Shown one piece after another: positions 49,361 to 61,924 of a stretch of DNA of 64,000 nt. The stretch's first letter is position 1. Every line of letters begins with the position of its first letter. A model generated the notes under the pieces. The model searched no databases. It saw nothing but the letters and a program-made list of their open reading frames with translations, and had not been told where the DNA came from. The DNA comes from Delphinus delphis (Eukaryota > Chordata > Mammalia > Artiodactyla > Delphinidae): positions 310,001-374,000 of the forward strand of contig NW_027192651.1 of assembly GCF_949987515.2 (NCBI RefSeq), in the 5' to 3' direction. Both the position numbers and the translations under genes were made by a program.

Positions 49361-50868
49361 CCAAGCAAGCTTGCAAAGGAAATCTGCACTACAATGAAGT
49401 CTCACTTCCCCCCGGTCAAAAGGGCCATCTGAAAAAAGTGTAAAATCCAGAAAGGCAGGACAGGCCATGGAGAACTGGGAGCCTTGTTATGCTGATGGGC
49501 GGGATGTAAATTGCCAACAACCACTCGGGAGAAGTGTATGGTGTTTCCTGAAACATCTAAAAAACAAAGCAACAGAGCCTAGGGCACTGCCACTTATGGT
49601 CCTATAGCTTAGGGAAATTAAAATCAAAAAGACACAGCCACGCCAAAGTTTGGGACGCCTCTGTTTACAAGAACCTCGTTTACAGTACAAGTTCAACATC
49701 GCAGAACGTGAAAAATGGATAAAGAAGTTGTGGTACTTACGTACAATGCAGTATCACTCAGCAATGAAATCTATGTCATCAGGCCCGTAGCAGCACAATG
49801 AGTGGATTCAGGTACGATGATTCTAACTGAAATAAGTCACACAGAAAAAGAAACATCATAAGATATCACTAATACACGGAATGTAAACTTGGCTACACAG
49901 GAACTGCATTCCAAAACAGAACAGGGTCTCAAATTTAGAAAACCAACTTATGCTTGCTTAAGGGGAAAGGTGAGTTGGGGTGCTGCATAAAACCAGAGAT
50001 TGAAATGAGCACAGATAAAGTTCCTTAAGCCAAATATGGAATAGACAAGAGCTACTCCTTGCTCAACGAAATGGACTCAAAACCCCATATTAAACCAATA
50101 AGAATGTACCTGACTAGTAAGTATCTTAAAACCTATGGATTGCTATGTCTCCAAAAGAGAATCAAGCGTGTGTACAGGGGCATAAACGCAGCAGTGATAG
50201 GATTGGAGAGGTTCGGTGAGCAAATGAAGACCCTTTGAAGTCATATTACATGGTACCCATTACACGGGACTCAACTCTCCAGGTTTAAGGTATTCTTCCT
50301 TCAGCTAAAACATGCATGTGGAACCCAGAGTATGATCAACCGTGTGAACGGGAGACGTGTTCAAATATGTCTCTTTTTTCCTCCCCCGGTACTCGGGTGC
50401 AACATTCCAGACGCTTTACTAACACTCTCCCCTCTTGGAGAGTCAGCGCCTTTAACCTCCTGCTTGGCCCAGTTTGCAATTTCTGCGGAAGATGAACAGG
50501 AATAGGGAGAACCAATGAGAGACTAGCTGGAGGTGTCTAGACGGGGAAATTTAACTCTCATTTCCCTCCAGGAAGAGGAAATAACCAAAGGCTCAGCGTG
50601 CCGTGCCAGAACCAGATTAGGGCCTGAAGCCATCCTGCGGTGTTGCGGCCAGCTCACAAGAAAGCGAGTGGAAGAAAGGAGCTCAGGGGCACTGTAATTC
50701 ACAAACCTGCAGAGTTATAAATGACAGCTATTGTCCAAAAATATACTGAAGTAAGGCTGCCAAGAGGACTTGAAAGCGGGGCAGAATTGCAGGAAACCGA
50801 TTTCAGGAGGTAGACTGGAATTGCATTGAAAGCATAGGAAAAGAGGCAGAACGTCCACAATGATGCAC
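49256..50868 (+). repeat. Satellite monomer 32 (1,613 bp, expanded palindrome, a/b mosaic)
   Basis: The inverted-repeat region at 49256-49360 carries the same 33-bp central insertion as monomer 29, at 49292-49324, plus the same right-arm mismatch. The two lie 4,770 bp apart with two ordinary monomers between them. Confidence 0.92.
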
Positions 50869-52447
50869 TTGGCCAAAAAGGGCGTATGCGTTTTTTCCTG
50901 AATATATTCAGGAAAAAACGCATACGCCCTTTTTGGCCAACCAAGCAAGCTTGCAAAGGAAATCTGCACTACAATGAAGTCTCACTTCCCCCCGGTCAAA
51001 AGGGCCATCTGAAAAAAGTGTAAAATCCAGAAAGGCAGGACAGGCCATGGAGAACTGGGAGCCTTGTTATGCTGATGGGCGGGATGTAAATTGCCAACAG
51101 ACACTCGGGAGAAGTGTATGGTGTTTCCTGAAACATCTAAAAAACAAAGCAACAGAGCCTAGGGCACTGCCACTTATGGTCCTATAGCTTAGGGAAATTA
51201 AAATCAAAAAGACACAGCCACCCCAAAGTTTGGGACGCCTCTGTTTACAAGAACCTCGTTTACAGTACAAGTTCAACATCACAGAAAGTGAAAAATGGAT
51301 AAAGAAGTTGTGGTATTTACTTACAAAGCAATATCACTCAGCAATGAAATCTATGTCATCAGGCCCTTAGCATCACAATGAGTGGATTCAGGTATGATGA
51401 TTCTAACTGAAATAAGTCACACAGAAAATGAAACATCATAAGATATCAGTAATACACGGAATGTAAACTTGGCTACACAGGAACTGAATTACAGAACAGA
51501 ACAGGGTCTCAAATTTAGAAAACCAACTTATGCTTGCTTAAGGGTAAAGGTGAGTTGGGGTGCTGCATAAAACCAGAGATTGAAATGAGCACAGATAAAG
51601 TTCCTTAAGTCAAATATGGAATAGACAAGAGCTACTCCTTGCTCAATGAAATGGACTCAACACCGCATATTAAACGCCTAAGAATGTACCTGACTAGTAA
51701 GTATCTTAAAACCTATGGATTGCTATGTCTCCGAAAGAGAATCAAGCATGTGTACAGGGGCATAAACGCAGCAGTGATAGGATTGGAGAGGTTCGGTGAG
51801 CAAATGAAGACCCTTTGAAGTCATATTGCATGGTACCCATTCCACGGGTCTCAACTCTCCAGGTTTAAGGTATTCTTCCTTCAGCTAAAACATGCATGTG
51901 GAACCCAAGTATGATCAACCATGTGAACGGGGGACGTGTTCAAATATGTCTCAGTTTTCCTCCCCTGGTACTCGGGTGCAACATTCCAGACGCTTTACTA
52001 ACACTCTCCCCACTTGGAGAGTCAGCGCCTTTAACCTCCTGTTTGGCCCAGTTTGCAATTTCTGCGGAAGATGAACAGGAATAGCGAGAACCAATGAGAG
52101 GCTAGCTGGAGGTGTCTGGACGGGCAAATTTAACTCTCATTTCCCACAAGGAAGAGGAAATAACCAAAGGCTCAGCGTGCCGTACCGGAACAAGATTAGG
52201 GCCTGAAGCCATCCTGCGGTGTTGCGGCCAGGTCACAAGAAAGCGAGTTGAATAAAGGAGCTCAGGGGCACTGTAATTCACAAACCTGCAGAGTTATAAA
52301 TGACAGCTATCGTCCAAAAATAGACTGAAGTAAGGCTGCCAAGAGGACTTGAAAGCGGGGCAGAATTGCAGGAAACCGATTTCAGGAGGTAGACTGGAAT
52401 TGCATTGAAAGCATAGGAAAAGAGGCAGAACGTCCACAATGATGCAC
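50869..52447 (+). repeat. Satellite monomer 33 (1,579 bp, b/a mosaic)
   Basis: The inverted repeat at 50869-50940 is perfect. Variants up to about 51240 (gggacgcctctg) resemble monomer 29. From tatttacttacaaagc (near 51313) onward it is lineage a. Confidence 0.91.
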
Positions 52448-54026
52448 TTGGCCAAAAAGGGCGTATGCGTTTTTTCCTGAATATATTCAGGAAAAAACGC
52501 ATACGCCCTTTTTGGCCAACCAAGCAAGCTTGCAAAGGAAATCTGCACTACAATGAAGTCTCACTTCCCCCCGGTCAAAAGGGCCATCTGAAAAAAGTGT
52601 AAAATCCAGAAAGGCAGGACAGGCCATGGAGAACTGGGAGCCTTGTTATGCTGATGGGCGGGATGTAAATTGCCAACAACCACTCGGGAGAAGTGTATGG
52701 TGTTTCCTGAAACATCTAAAAAACAAAGCAACAGAACCTAGGGCACTTCCACTTATGGTCCTATAGCTTAGGGAAATTAAAATCAAAAAGACACAGCCAC
52801 CCCAAAGTTTGGAACGGCTCTGTTTACAAGAACCTCGTTTACAGTACAAGTTCAACATCGCAGAAAGTGAAAAATGGAGAAAGAAGTTGTGGTATTTACT
52901 TACAAAGCAATATCACTCAGCAATGAAATCTATGTCATCAGGCCCTTAGCATCACAATGAGTGGATTCAGGTATGATCATTCTAGCTGAAGTAAGTCACA
53001 CAGAAAAAGAAACATCATAAGATATTAGTAATACACGGAATGTAAACTTGGCTACACAGGAACTGAATTACAGAACAGAACAGGGACTCAAATATAGAAA
53101 AACAACTTATGCTTGCTTAAGGGTAAAGGTTAGTTGGGGTGCTGCATAAAACCAGAGATTGAAATGAGCACAGATAAAGTTCCTTAAGCCAAATATGGAA
53201 TAGACAAGAGCTACTCCTTGCTCAACGAAATGGACTCAACACTGCATATTAAACGCCTAAGAATGTACCTGACTTGTAAGTATCTTAAAACCTATGGATT
53301 GCTATGTCTCCGAAAGAGAATCAAGCATGTGTACAGGGGCATAAACGCAGCAGTGATAGGATTGGAGAGGTTCGGTGAGCAAATGAAGACCCTTTGAAGT
53401 CATATTGCATGGTACCCATTCCACGGGTTTCAACTACCCAGGTTTAAGGTATTCTTCCTTCAGCTAAAACATGCATGTGGAACCTAGAGTATAATCAACC
53501 GTGTGATCGGGAGATGTGTTCAAATATGTCTCAGTTTTCGTACCCTGGTACTCGGGTGCAACATTCCAGACGCTTTACTAACACTCTCCCCACTTGGAGA
53601 GTCAGTCCCTTTAACCTCCTGTTTGGCCCAGTTTGCAATTTCTGCGGAAGATGAACAGGAATAGCGAGAACCAATGGAGACTAGCTGGAGGTGTGTGGAC
53701 GAGCAAATTTAACTCTCATTTCCTACCAGGAAGAGGAATTAACCAAAGGCTCAGCGTGCCAAGCCAGAATCAGATTAGGGCCTGAAGCCATCCTGCGGTG
53801 TTGCGGCCAGCTCAAAAGAAAGCGAATTGAAGAAAGGAGATCAGGGGCACTGTAATTCACAAACCTGCAGAGTTATAAATGACAGCTATCGTCCAAAAAT
53901 AGACTGAAGTAAGGCTGCCAAGAGGACTTGAAAGCAGGGCAGAATTGCAGGAAACCGATTTCAGGAGGTAGACTGGAATTGCATTGAAAGCATAGGAAAA
54001 GAGGCAGAACGTCCACAATGATGCAC
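52448..54026 (+). repeat. Satellite monomer 34 (1,579 bp, lineage a)
   Basis: The inverted repeat at 52448-52519 is perfect. The variants aaatggagaaag (near 52873), aaaaacaacttat (near 53097) and gacttgtaag (near 53271) are shared with monomer 36. Confidence 0.92.
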
Positions 54027-55606
54027 TTGGCCAAAAAGGGCGTATGCGTTTTTTCCTGAATATATTCAGGAAAAAACGCATACGCCCTTTTTGGCCAACC
54101 AAGCAAGCTTGCAAAGGAAATCTGCACTACAATGAAGTCTCACTTCCCCCCGGTCTAAAGGGCCATCTGAAAAAAGTGTAAAATCCAGAAAGGCAGGACA
54201 GGCCATGGAGAACTGGGAGCCTTGTTATGCTGATGGGCGGGATGTAAATTGCCAACAACCACTCGGGAGAAGTGTATGGTGTTTCCTGAAACATCTAAAA
54301 AACGAAGCAACAGAGCCTAGGGCACTTCCACTTATGGTCCTATAGCTTAGGGAAATTAAAATCAAAAAGACACAGCCACCCCAATGTTTGGGACGCCTCC
54401 GTTTACAAGAACCTCGTTTACCGTACAAGTTCAATATCACAGAAAGTGAAAAATGGATAAAGAACTTGTGGTACTTACGTACAATGCAGTATCAGTCAGC
54501 AATGAAATCTATGTCATCAGGCCCGTAGCAGCATAATGAGTGGATTCAGGTACGATGATTCTAACTGAAATAAGTCACACAGAAAAAGAAACATCATAAG
54601 ATATCACTAATACACGGAATGAAAACTTGGCTACACAGGAACTGCATTCCAAAACAGAACAGGGTCTCAAATTTAGAAAACCAACTTATGCTTGCTTCAG
54701 GGGAAAGGTGAGTTGGGTTGCTGCATAAAACCAGAGATTGAAATGAGCACAGATAAAGTTCCTTAAGCCAAATATGGAATAGACAAGAGCTACTCCTTGC
54801 TCAACGAAATGGACTCAACACCCCATATTAAACGCCTAAGAATGTACCTGACTAGTAAGTATCTTAAAACCTATGGATTGCTATGTCTCCAAAAGAGAAT
54901 CAAGCGTGTGTACAGGGGCATAAACGCAGCAGTGATAGGATTGGAGAGGTTTGGTGAGCAAATGAAGACCCTTTGAAGTCATATTGCATGGTACCCATTC
55001 CACGGGTCTCAACTCTCCAGGTTTAAGGTATTCTTCCTTCAGCTAAAACATGCATGTGGAACCCAGAGTATGATCAACCATGTGAACGGGAGACGTGTTC
55101 AAATATGTCTCAGTTTTCCTCCCCTGGTACTCGGGTGCAACATTCCAGACGCTTTACTAACACTCTCCCCACTTGGAGAGTCAGCGCCTTTAACCTCCTG
55201 TTTGGCCCAGTTTGCAATTTCTGCGGAAGATGAACAGGAATAGCGAGAACCAATGAGAGACTAGCTGGAGGTGTCTGGACGGGCAAATTTAACTCTCATT
55301 TCCCACCAGGAAGAGGAAATAACCAAAGGATCAGCGTGCCGTACCGGAACCAGATTAGGGCCTGAAGCCATCCTGCGGTGTTGCGTCCAGGTCACAAGAA
55401 AGCGAGTTGAAGAAAGGAGCTCAGGGGCACTGTACTTCACAAACCTGCAGAGTTATAAATGAGAGCTATCGTCCAAAAATAGACTGAAGTAAGGCTGCCA
55501 AGAGGACTTGAAAGCGGGGCAGAATTGCAGGAAACCGATTTCAGGAGGTAGACTGGAATTGCATTGAAAGCATAGGAAAAGAGGCAGAACGTCCACAATG
55601 ATGCAC
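54027..55606 (+). repeat. Satellite monomer 35 (1,580 bp, lineage b)
   Basis: The inverted repeat at 54027-54098 is perfect. The b subtype has tgcttcagg and agtatcagtcagc, shared with monomers 37, 38 and 40. Confidence 0.92.
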
Positions 55607-57184
55607 TTGGCCAAAAAGGGCATATGCGTTTTTTCCTGAATATATTCAGGAAAAAACGCATACGCCCTTTTTGGCCAACCAAGCAAGCTTGCAAAGGAAA
55701 TCTGCACTACAATGAAGTCTCACTTCCCCCCGGTCAAAAGGGCCATCTGAAAAAAGTGTAAAATCCAGAAAGGCAACAGGCCATTGAGAACTGGGAGCCT
55801 TGTTATGCTGATGGGCGGGATGTAAATTGCCAACAGACACTCGGGAGAAGTGTATGGTGTTTCCTGAAACATCTAAAAAACAAAACAATAGAGCCTAGGG
55901 CACTTCCACTTATGGTCCTATAGCATAGGGAAATTAAAATCAAAAAGACACAGCCACCCCAAAGTTTGGAACGGCTCTGTTTACAAGAACCCCGTTTACA
56001 GTACAAGTTCAACATCGCAGAAAGTGAAAAATGGAGAAAGAAGTTGTGGTATTTACTTACAAAGCAATATCACTCAGCAATGAAATCTGTGTCATCAGGC
56101 CCTTAGCAGCACAATGAGTGGATTCAGGTATGATGATTCTAACTGAAGTAAGTCACACAGAAAAAGAAACATCATAAGATATCAGTAATACACGGAATGT
56201 AAACTTGGCTACACAGGAACTGAATTACAGAACAGAACAGGGACTCAAATTTAGAAAAACAACTTATGCTTGCTTAAGGGTAAAGGTGAGTTGGGGTGCT
56301 GCATAAAACCAGAGATTGAAATGAGCACAGATAAAGTTCCTTAAGCCAAATATGGAATAGACAAGAGCTACTCCTTGCTCAACGAAATGGACTCAACACC
56401 GCATATTAAACGCCTAAGAATGTACCTGACTTGTAAGTATCTTAAAACCTATGATTTGCTATGTCTCCAAAAGAGAATCAAGCATGTGTACAGGGGCATA
56501 AACGCAGCAGTGATAGGATTGGAGAGGTTCGGTGAGCAAATGAAGACCCTTTGAAGTCATATTGCATGGTACCCATTCCACGGGTTTCAACTACCCAGGT
56601 TTAAGGTATTCTTCCTTCAGCTAAAACATGCATGTGGAACCTAGAGTATGATCAACCATGTGATCGGGAGACGTGTTCAAATATGTCTCAGTTTTCGTAC
56701 CCTGGTACTCGGGTGCAACATTCCAGACGCTTTACTAACACTCTCCCCACTTGGAGAGTCAGCGCCTTTAACCTCCTGTTTGGCACAGTTTGCAATTTCT
56801 GCGGAAGATGAACAGGAATAGCGAGAACCAATGAGAGACTAGCTGGAGGTGTCTGGACGGGCAAATTTAACTCTCATTTCCCAACAGGAATAGGAAATAA
56901 CCAAAGGCTCAGCGTGCCGTACCGGAACCAGATTAGGGCCTGAAGCCATCCTGCGGTGTTGCGGCCAGGTCACAAGAAAGCGAGTTGAAGAAAGGAGCTC
57001 AGGGGCACTGTAATTCACAAACCTGCAGAGTTATAAATGACAGCTATCGTCCAAAAATAGACTGAAGTAAGGCTGCCAAGAGGACTTGAAAGCGGGGCAG
57101 AATTGCAGGAAACCGATTTCAGGAGGTAGACTGGAATTGCATTGAAAGCATAGGAAAAGAGGCAGAACGTCCACAATGATGCAC
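55607..57184 (+). repeat. Satellite monomer 36 (1,578 bp, lineage a)
   Basis: The inverted repeat at 55607-55678 has one left-arm mismatch (gggcatatgcg). The downstream flank has the aaaggcaacagg deletion of monomer 30, while the rest follows monomer 34, so this copy looks patchwork. Confidence 0.92.
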
Positions 57185-58764
57185 TTGGCCAAAAAGGGCG
57201 TATGCGTTTTTTCCTGAATATATTCAGGAAAAAACGCATACGCCCTTTTTGGCCAACCAAGCAAGCTTGCAAAGGAAATCTGCACTACAATGAAGTCTCA
57301 CTTCCCCCCGGTCAAAAGGGCCATCTGAAAAAAGTGTAAAATCCAGAAAGGCAGGACAGGCCATGGAGAACTGGGAGCCTTGTTATGCTGATGGGCGGGA
57401 TGTAAATTGCCAACAACCACTCGGGAGAAGTGTATGGTGTTTCCTGAAACATCTAAAAAACAAAGCAACAGAGCCTAGGGCACTTCCACTTATGGTCCTA
57501 TAGCTTAGGGAAATTAAAATCAAAAAGACACAGCCACCCCAAAGTTTGGGACGCCTCCGTTTACAAGAACCTCGTTTACCGTACAAGTTCAATATCACAG
57601 AAAGTGAAAAATGGATAAAGAACTTGTGGTACTTACGTACAATGCAGTATCAGTCAGCAATGAAATCTATGTCATCAGGCCCGTAGCAGCACAATGAGTG
57701 GATTCAGGTACGATGATTCTAACTGAAATAAGTCACACAGAAAAAGAAACATCATAAGATATCACTAATACACGGAATGTAAACTTGGCTACACAGGAAC
57801 TGCATTCCAAAACAGAACAGGGTCTCAAATTTAGAAAACCAACTTATGCTTGCTTCAGGGGAAAGGTGAGTTGGGGTGCTGCATAAAACCAGAGATTGAA
57901 ATGAGCACAGATAAAGTTCCTTAAGCCAAATATGGAATAGACAAGAGCTACTCCTTGCTCAACGAAATGGACTCAACACCCCATATTAAACGCCTAAGAA
58001 TGTACCTGATTAGTAAGTATCTTAAAACCTATGGATTGCTATGTCTCCAAAAGAGAATCAAGCATGTGTACAGGGGCATAAACGCAGCAGTGATAGGACT
58101 GGAGAGGTTCGGTGAGCAAATGAAGACCCTTTGAAGTCATATTGCATGGTACCCATTCCACGGGTCTCAACTCTCCAGGTTTAAGGTATTCTTCCTTCAG
58201 CTAAAACATGCATGTGGAACCCAGAGTATGATCAACCATGTGAACGGGAGACGTGTTCAAATATGTCTCAGTTTTCCTCCCCTGGTACTCGGGTGCATCA
58301 TTCCAGACGCTTTACTAACACTCTCCCGACTTGGAGAGTCAGTCCCTTTAACCTCCTGTTTGGCCCAGTTTGCAATTTCTGCGGAAGATGAACAGGAATA
58401 GCGAGAACCAATGAGAGACTAGCTGGAGGTGTCTGAACGGGCAAATTTAACTCTCATTTCCCACCAGGAAGAGGAATTAACCAAAGGCTCAGCATGCCGG
58501 GCCGGAACCAGATTAGGGCCTGAAGCCATCCTGCGGTGTTGCGGCCAGGTCACAAGAAAGCGAGTTGAAGAAAGGAGCTCAGAGGCACTGTAATTCACAA
58601 ACCTGCAGAGTTATAAATGACAGCTATCATCCAAAAATAGACTGAAGTAAGGCTGCCAAGAGGACTTGAAAGCGGGGCAGAATTGCAGGAAACCGATTTC
58701 AGGAGGTAGACTGGAATTGCATTGAAAGCATAGGAAAAGAGGCAGAACGTCCACAATGATGCAC
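57185..58764 (+). repeat. Satellite monomer 37 (1,580 bp, lineage b)
   Basis: The inverted repeat at 57185-57256 is perfect. The linked variants tgattagtaag, gggtgcatcatt and gtctgaacggg recur 1,580 bp later in monomer 38. Confidence 0.92.
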
Positions 58765-60630
58765 TTGGCCAAAAAGGGCGTATGCGTTTTTTCCTGAATA
58801 TATTCAGGGAAAAACGCATACGCCCTTTTTGGCCAACCAAGCAAGCTTGCAAAGGAAATCTGCACTACAATGAAGTCTCACTTCCCCCCGGTCAAAAGGG
58901 CCATCTGAAAAAAGTGTAAAATCCAGAAAGGCAGGACAGGCCATGGAGAACTGGGAGCCTTGTTATGCTGATGGGCGGGATGTAAATTGCCAACAACCAC
59001 TCGGGAGAAGTGTATGGTGTTTCCTGAAACATCTAAAAAACAAAGCAACAGAGCCTAGGGCACTTCCACTTATGGTCCTATAGCTTAGGGAAATTAAAAT
59101 CAAAAAGACACAGCCACCCCAAAGTTTGGGACGCCTCCGTTTACAAGAACCTCGTTTACCGTACAAGTTCAATATCACAGAAAGTGAAAAATGGATAAAG
59201 AACTTGTGGTACTTACGTACAATGCAGTATCAGTCAGCAATGAAATCTATGTCATCAGGCCCGTAGCAGCACAATGAGTGGATTCAGGTACGATGATTCT
59301 AACTGAAATAAGTCACACAGAAAAAGAAACATCATAAGATATCACTAATACACGGAATGTAAACTTGGCTACACAGGAACTGCATTCCAAAACAGAACAG
59401 GGTCTCAAATTTAGAAAACCAACTTATGCTTGCTTCAGGGGAAAGGTGAGTTGGGGTGCTGCATAAAACCAGAGATTGAAATGAGCACAGATAAAGTTCC
59501 TTAAGCCAAATATGGAATAGACAAGAGCTACTCCTTGCTCAACGAAATGGACTCAACACCCCATATTAAACGCCTAAGAATGTACCTGATTAGTAAGTAT
59601 CTTAAAACCTATGGATTGCTATGTCTCCAAAAGAGAATCAAGCATGTGTACAGGGGCATAAACGCAGCAGTGATAGGATTGGAGAGGTTCGGTGAGCAAA
59701 TGAAGACCCTTTGAAGTCATATTGCATGGTACCCATTCCACGGGTCTCAACTCTCCAGGTTTAAGGTATTCTTCCTTCAGCTAAAACATGCATGTGGAAC
59801 CCAGAGTATGATCAACCATGTGAACGGGAGACGTGTTCAAATATGTCTCAGTTTTCCTCCCCTGGTACTCGGGTGCATCATTCCAGACGCTTTACTAACA
59901 CTCTCCCGACTTGGAGAGTCAGTCCCTTTAACCTCCTGTTTGGCCCAGTTTGCAATTTCTGCGGAAGATGAACAGGAGTAGCGAGAACCAATGAGAGACT
60001 AGCTGGAGGTGTCTGAACGGGCAAATTTAACTCTCATTTCCCACCAGGAAGAGGAATTAACCAAAGGCTCAGCATGCCGGGCCGGAACCAGATTAGGGCC
60101 TGAAGCCATCCTGCGGTGTTGCGGCCAGGTCACAAGAAAGCGAGTTGAAGAAAGGAGCTCAGGGGCACTGTAATTCACAAACCTGCAGAGTTATAAATGA
60201 CAGCTATCATCCAAAAATAGACTGAAGTAAGGCTGCCAAGAGGACTTGAAAGCGGGGCAGAATTGCAGGAAACCGATTTCAGGAGGTAGACTGGAATTGC
60301 ATTGAAAGCATAGGAAAAGAGGCAGAACGTCCACAATGATGCACTTGGCCAAAAAGGGCGTATGCGTTTTTTCCTGAATATATTCAGGGAAAAACGCATA
60401 CGCCCTTTTTGGCCAACCAAGCAAGCTTGCAAAGGAAATCTGCACTACAATGAAGTCTCACTTCCCCCCGGTCAAAAGGGCCATCTGAAAAAAGTGTAAA
60501 ATCCAGAAAGGCAGGACAGGCCATGGAGAACTGGGAGCCTTGTTATGCTGATGGGCGGGATGTAAATTGCCAACAACCACTCGGGAGAAGTGTATGGTGT
60601 TTCCTGAAACATCTAAAAAACAAAGCAACA
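57257..60630 (+). repeat. Tandem duplication with 1,580-bp period (monomers 37-39)
   Basis: Variants gggtgcatcatt, gtctgaacggg and ctatcatccaaa appear in successive monomers at exactly 1,580 bp. The cagggaaaaac palindrome arm is in both 38 and 39. The few differences I saw (near 58099, 58583 and 59978) are single bases. Confidence 0.65.
58765..60344 (+). repeat. Satellite monomer 38 (1,580 bp, lineage b)
   Basis: The inverted repeat at 58765-58836 has one mismatch (right arm cagggaaaaac), shared only with monomer 39. It is nearly identical to monomer 37 over its L1-like and unassigned parts. Confidence 0.92.
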
Positions 60631-61924
60631 GAACCTAGGGCACTTCCACTTATGGTCCTATAGCTTAGGGAAATTAAAATCAAACAGACACAGCCACCCC
60701 AAAGTTTGGAACGGCTCTGTTTACAAGAACCTCGTTTACAGTACAAGTTCAACATCGCAGAAAGTGAAAAATGGATAAAGAACTTGTGGTACTTACGTAC
60801 AATGCAGTATCACTCAGCAATGAAATCTATGTCATCAGGCCCGTAGCAGCATAATGAGTAGATTCAGGTACGATGATTCTAACTGAAATAAGTCACACAG
60901 AAAAAGAAACATCATAAGACATCACTAATACACGGAATGTAAACTTGGCTACACAGGAACTGAATTCCAAAACAGAACAGGTTCTCAAATTTAGAAAACC
61001 AACTTATGCTTGCTTCAGGGGAAAGGTGAGTTGGGTTGCTGCATAAAACCAGAGATTGAAATGAGCACAGATAAAGTTCCTTAAACCAAATATGGAATAG
61101 ACAAGAGCTACTCCTTGCTCAACGAAATGGACTCAACACCCCATATTAAACGCCTAAGAATGTACCTGACTAGTAAGTATCTTAAAACCTATGGATTGCT
61201 ATGTCTCCAAAAGAGAATCAAGCGTGTGTACAGGGGCATAAACGCAGCAGTGATAGGATTGGAGAGGTTCGGTGAGCAAATGAAGACCCTTTGAAGTCAT
61301 ATTGCATAGTACCCATTCCACGGGTCTCAACTCTCCAGGTTTAAGGTATTCTTCCTTCAGCTAAAACATGCATGTGGAACCCAGAGTATGATCAACCATG
61401 TGAACGGGAGACGTGTTCAAATATGTCTCAGTTTTCCTCCCCTGGTACTCGGGTGCAACATTCCAGACGCTTTACTAACACTCTCCCCACTTGGAGAGTC
61501 AGCGCCTTTAACCTCCTGTTTGGCCCAGTTTGCAATTTCTGCGGAAGATGAACAGGAATAGCGAGAACCAATGAGAGACTAGCTGGAGGTGTCTGGACGG
61601 GCAAATTTAACTCTCATTTCCCACCAGGAAGAGGAATTAACCAAAGGCTCAGCATGCCGGGCCGGAACCATATTAGGGCCTGAAGCCATCCTGCGGTGTT
61701 GCGGCCAGGTCACAAGACAGCGAGTTGAAGAAAAGAGCTCAGGGACACTGTAATTCACAAACCTGCAGAGTTATAAATGACAGCTATCGTCCAAAAATAG
61801 ACTGAAGTAAGGCTGCCAAGAGGACTTGAAAGCGGGGCAGAATTGCAGGAAACCGATTTCAGGAGGTAGACTGGAATTGCATTGAAAGCATAGGAAAAGA
61901 GGCAGAACGTCCACAATGATGCAC
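60345..61924 (+). repeat. Satellite monomer 39 (1,580 bp, recombinant a then b)
   Basis: The inverted repeat at 60345-60416 has the monomer 38 mismatch. The early L1-like part is lineage a up to aacatcgcag (near 60750). From aacttgtggtacttacg (near 60781) it is lineage b. Confidence 0.92.
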
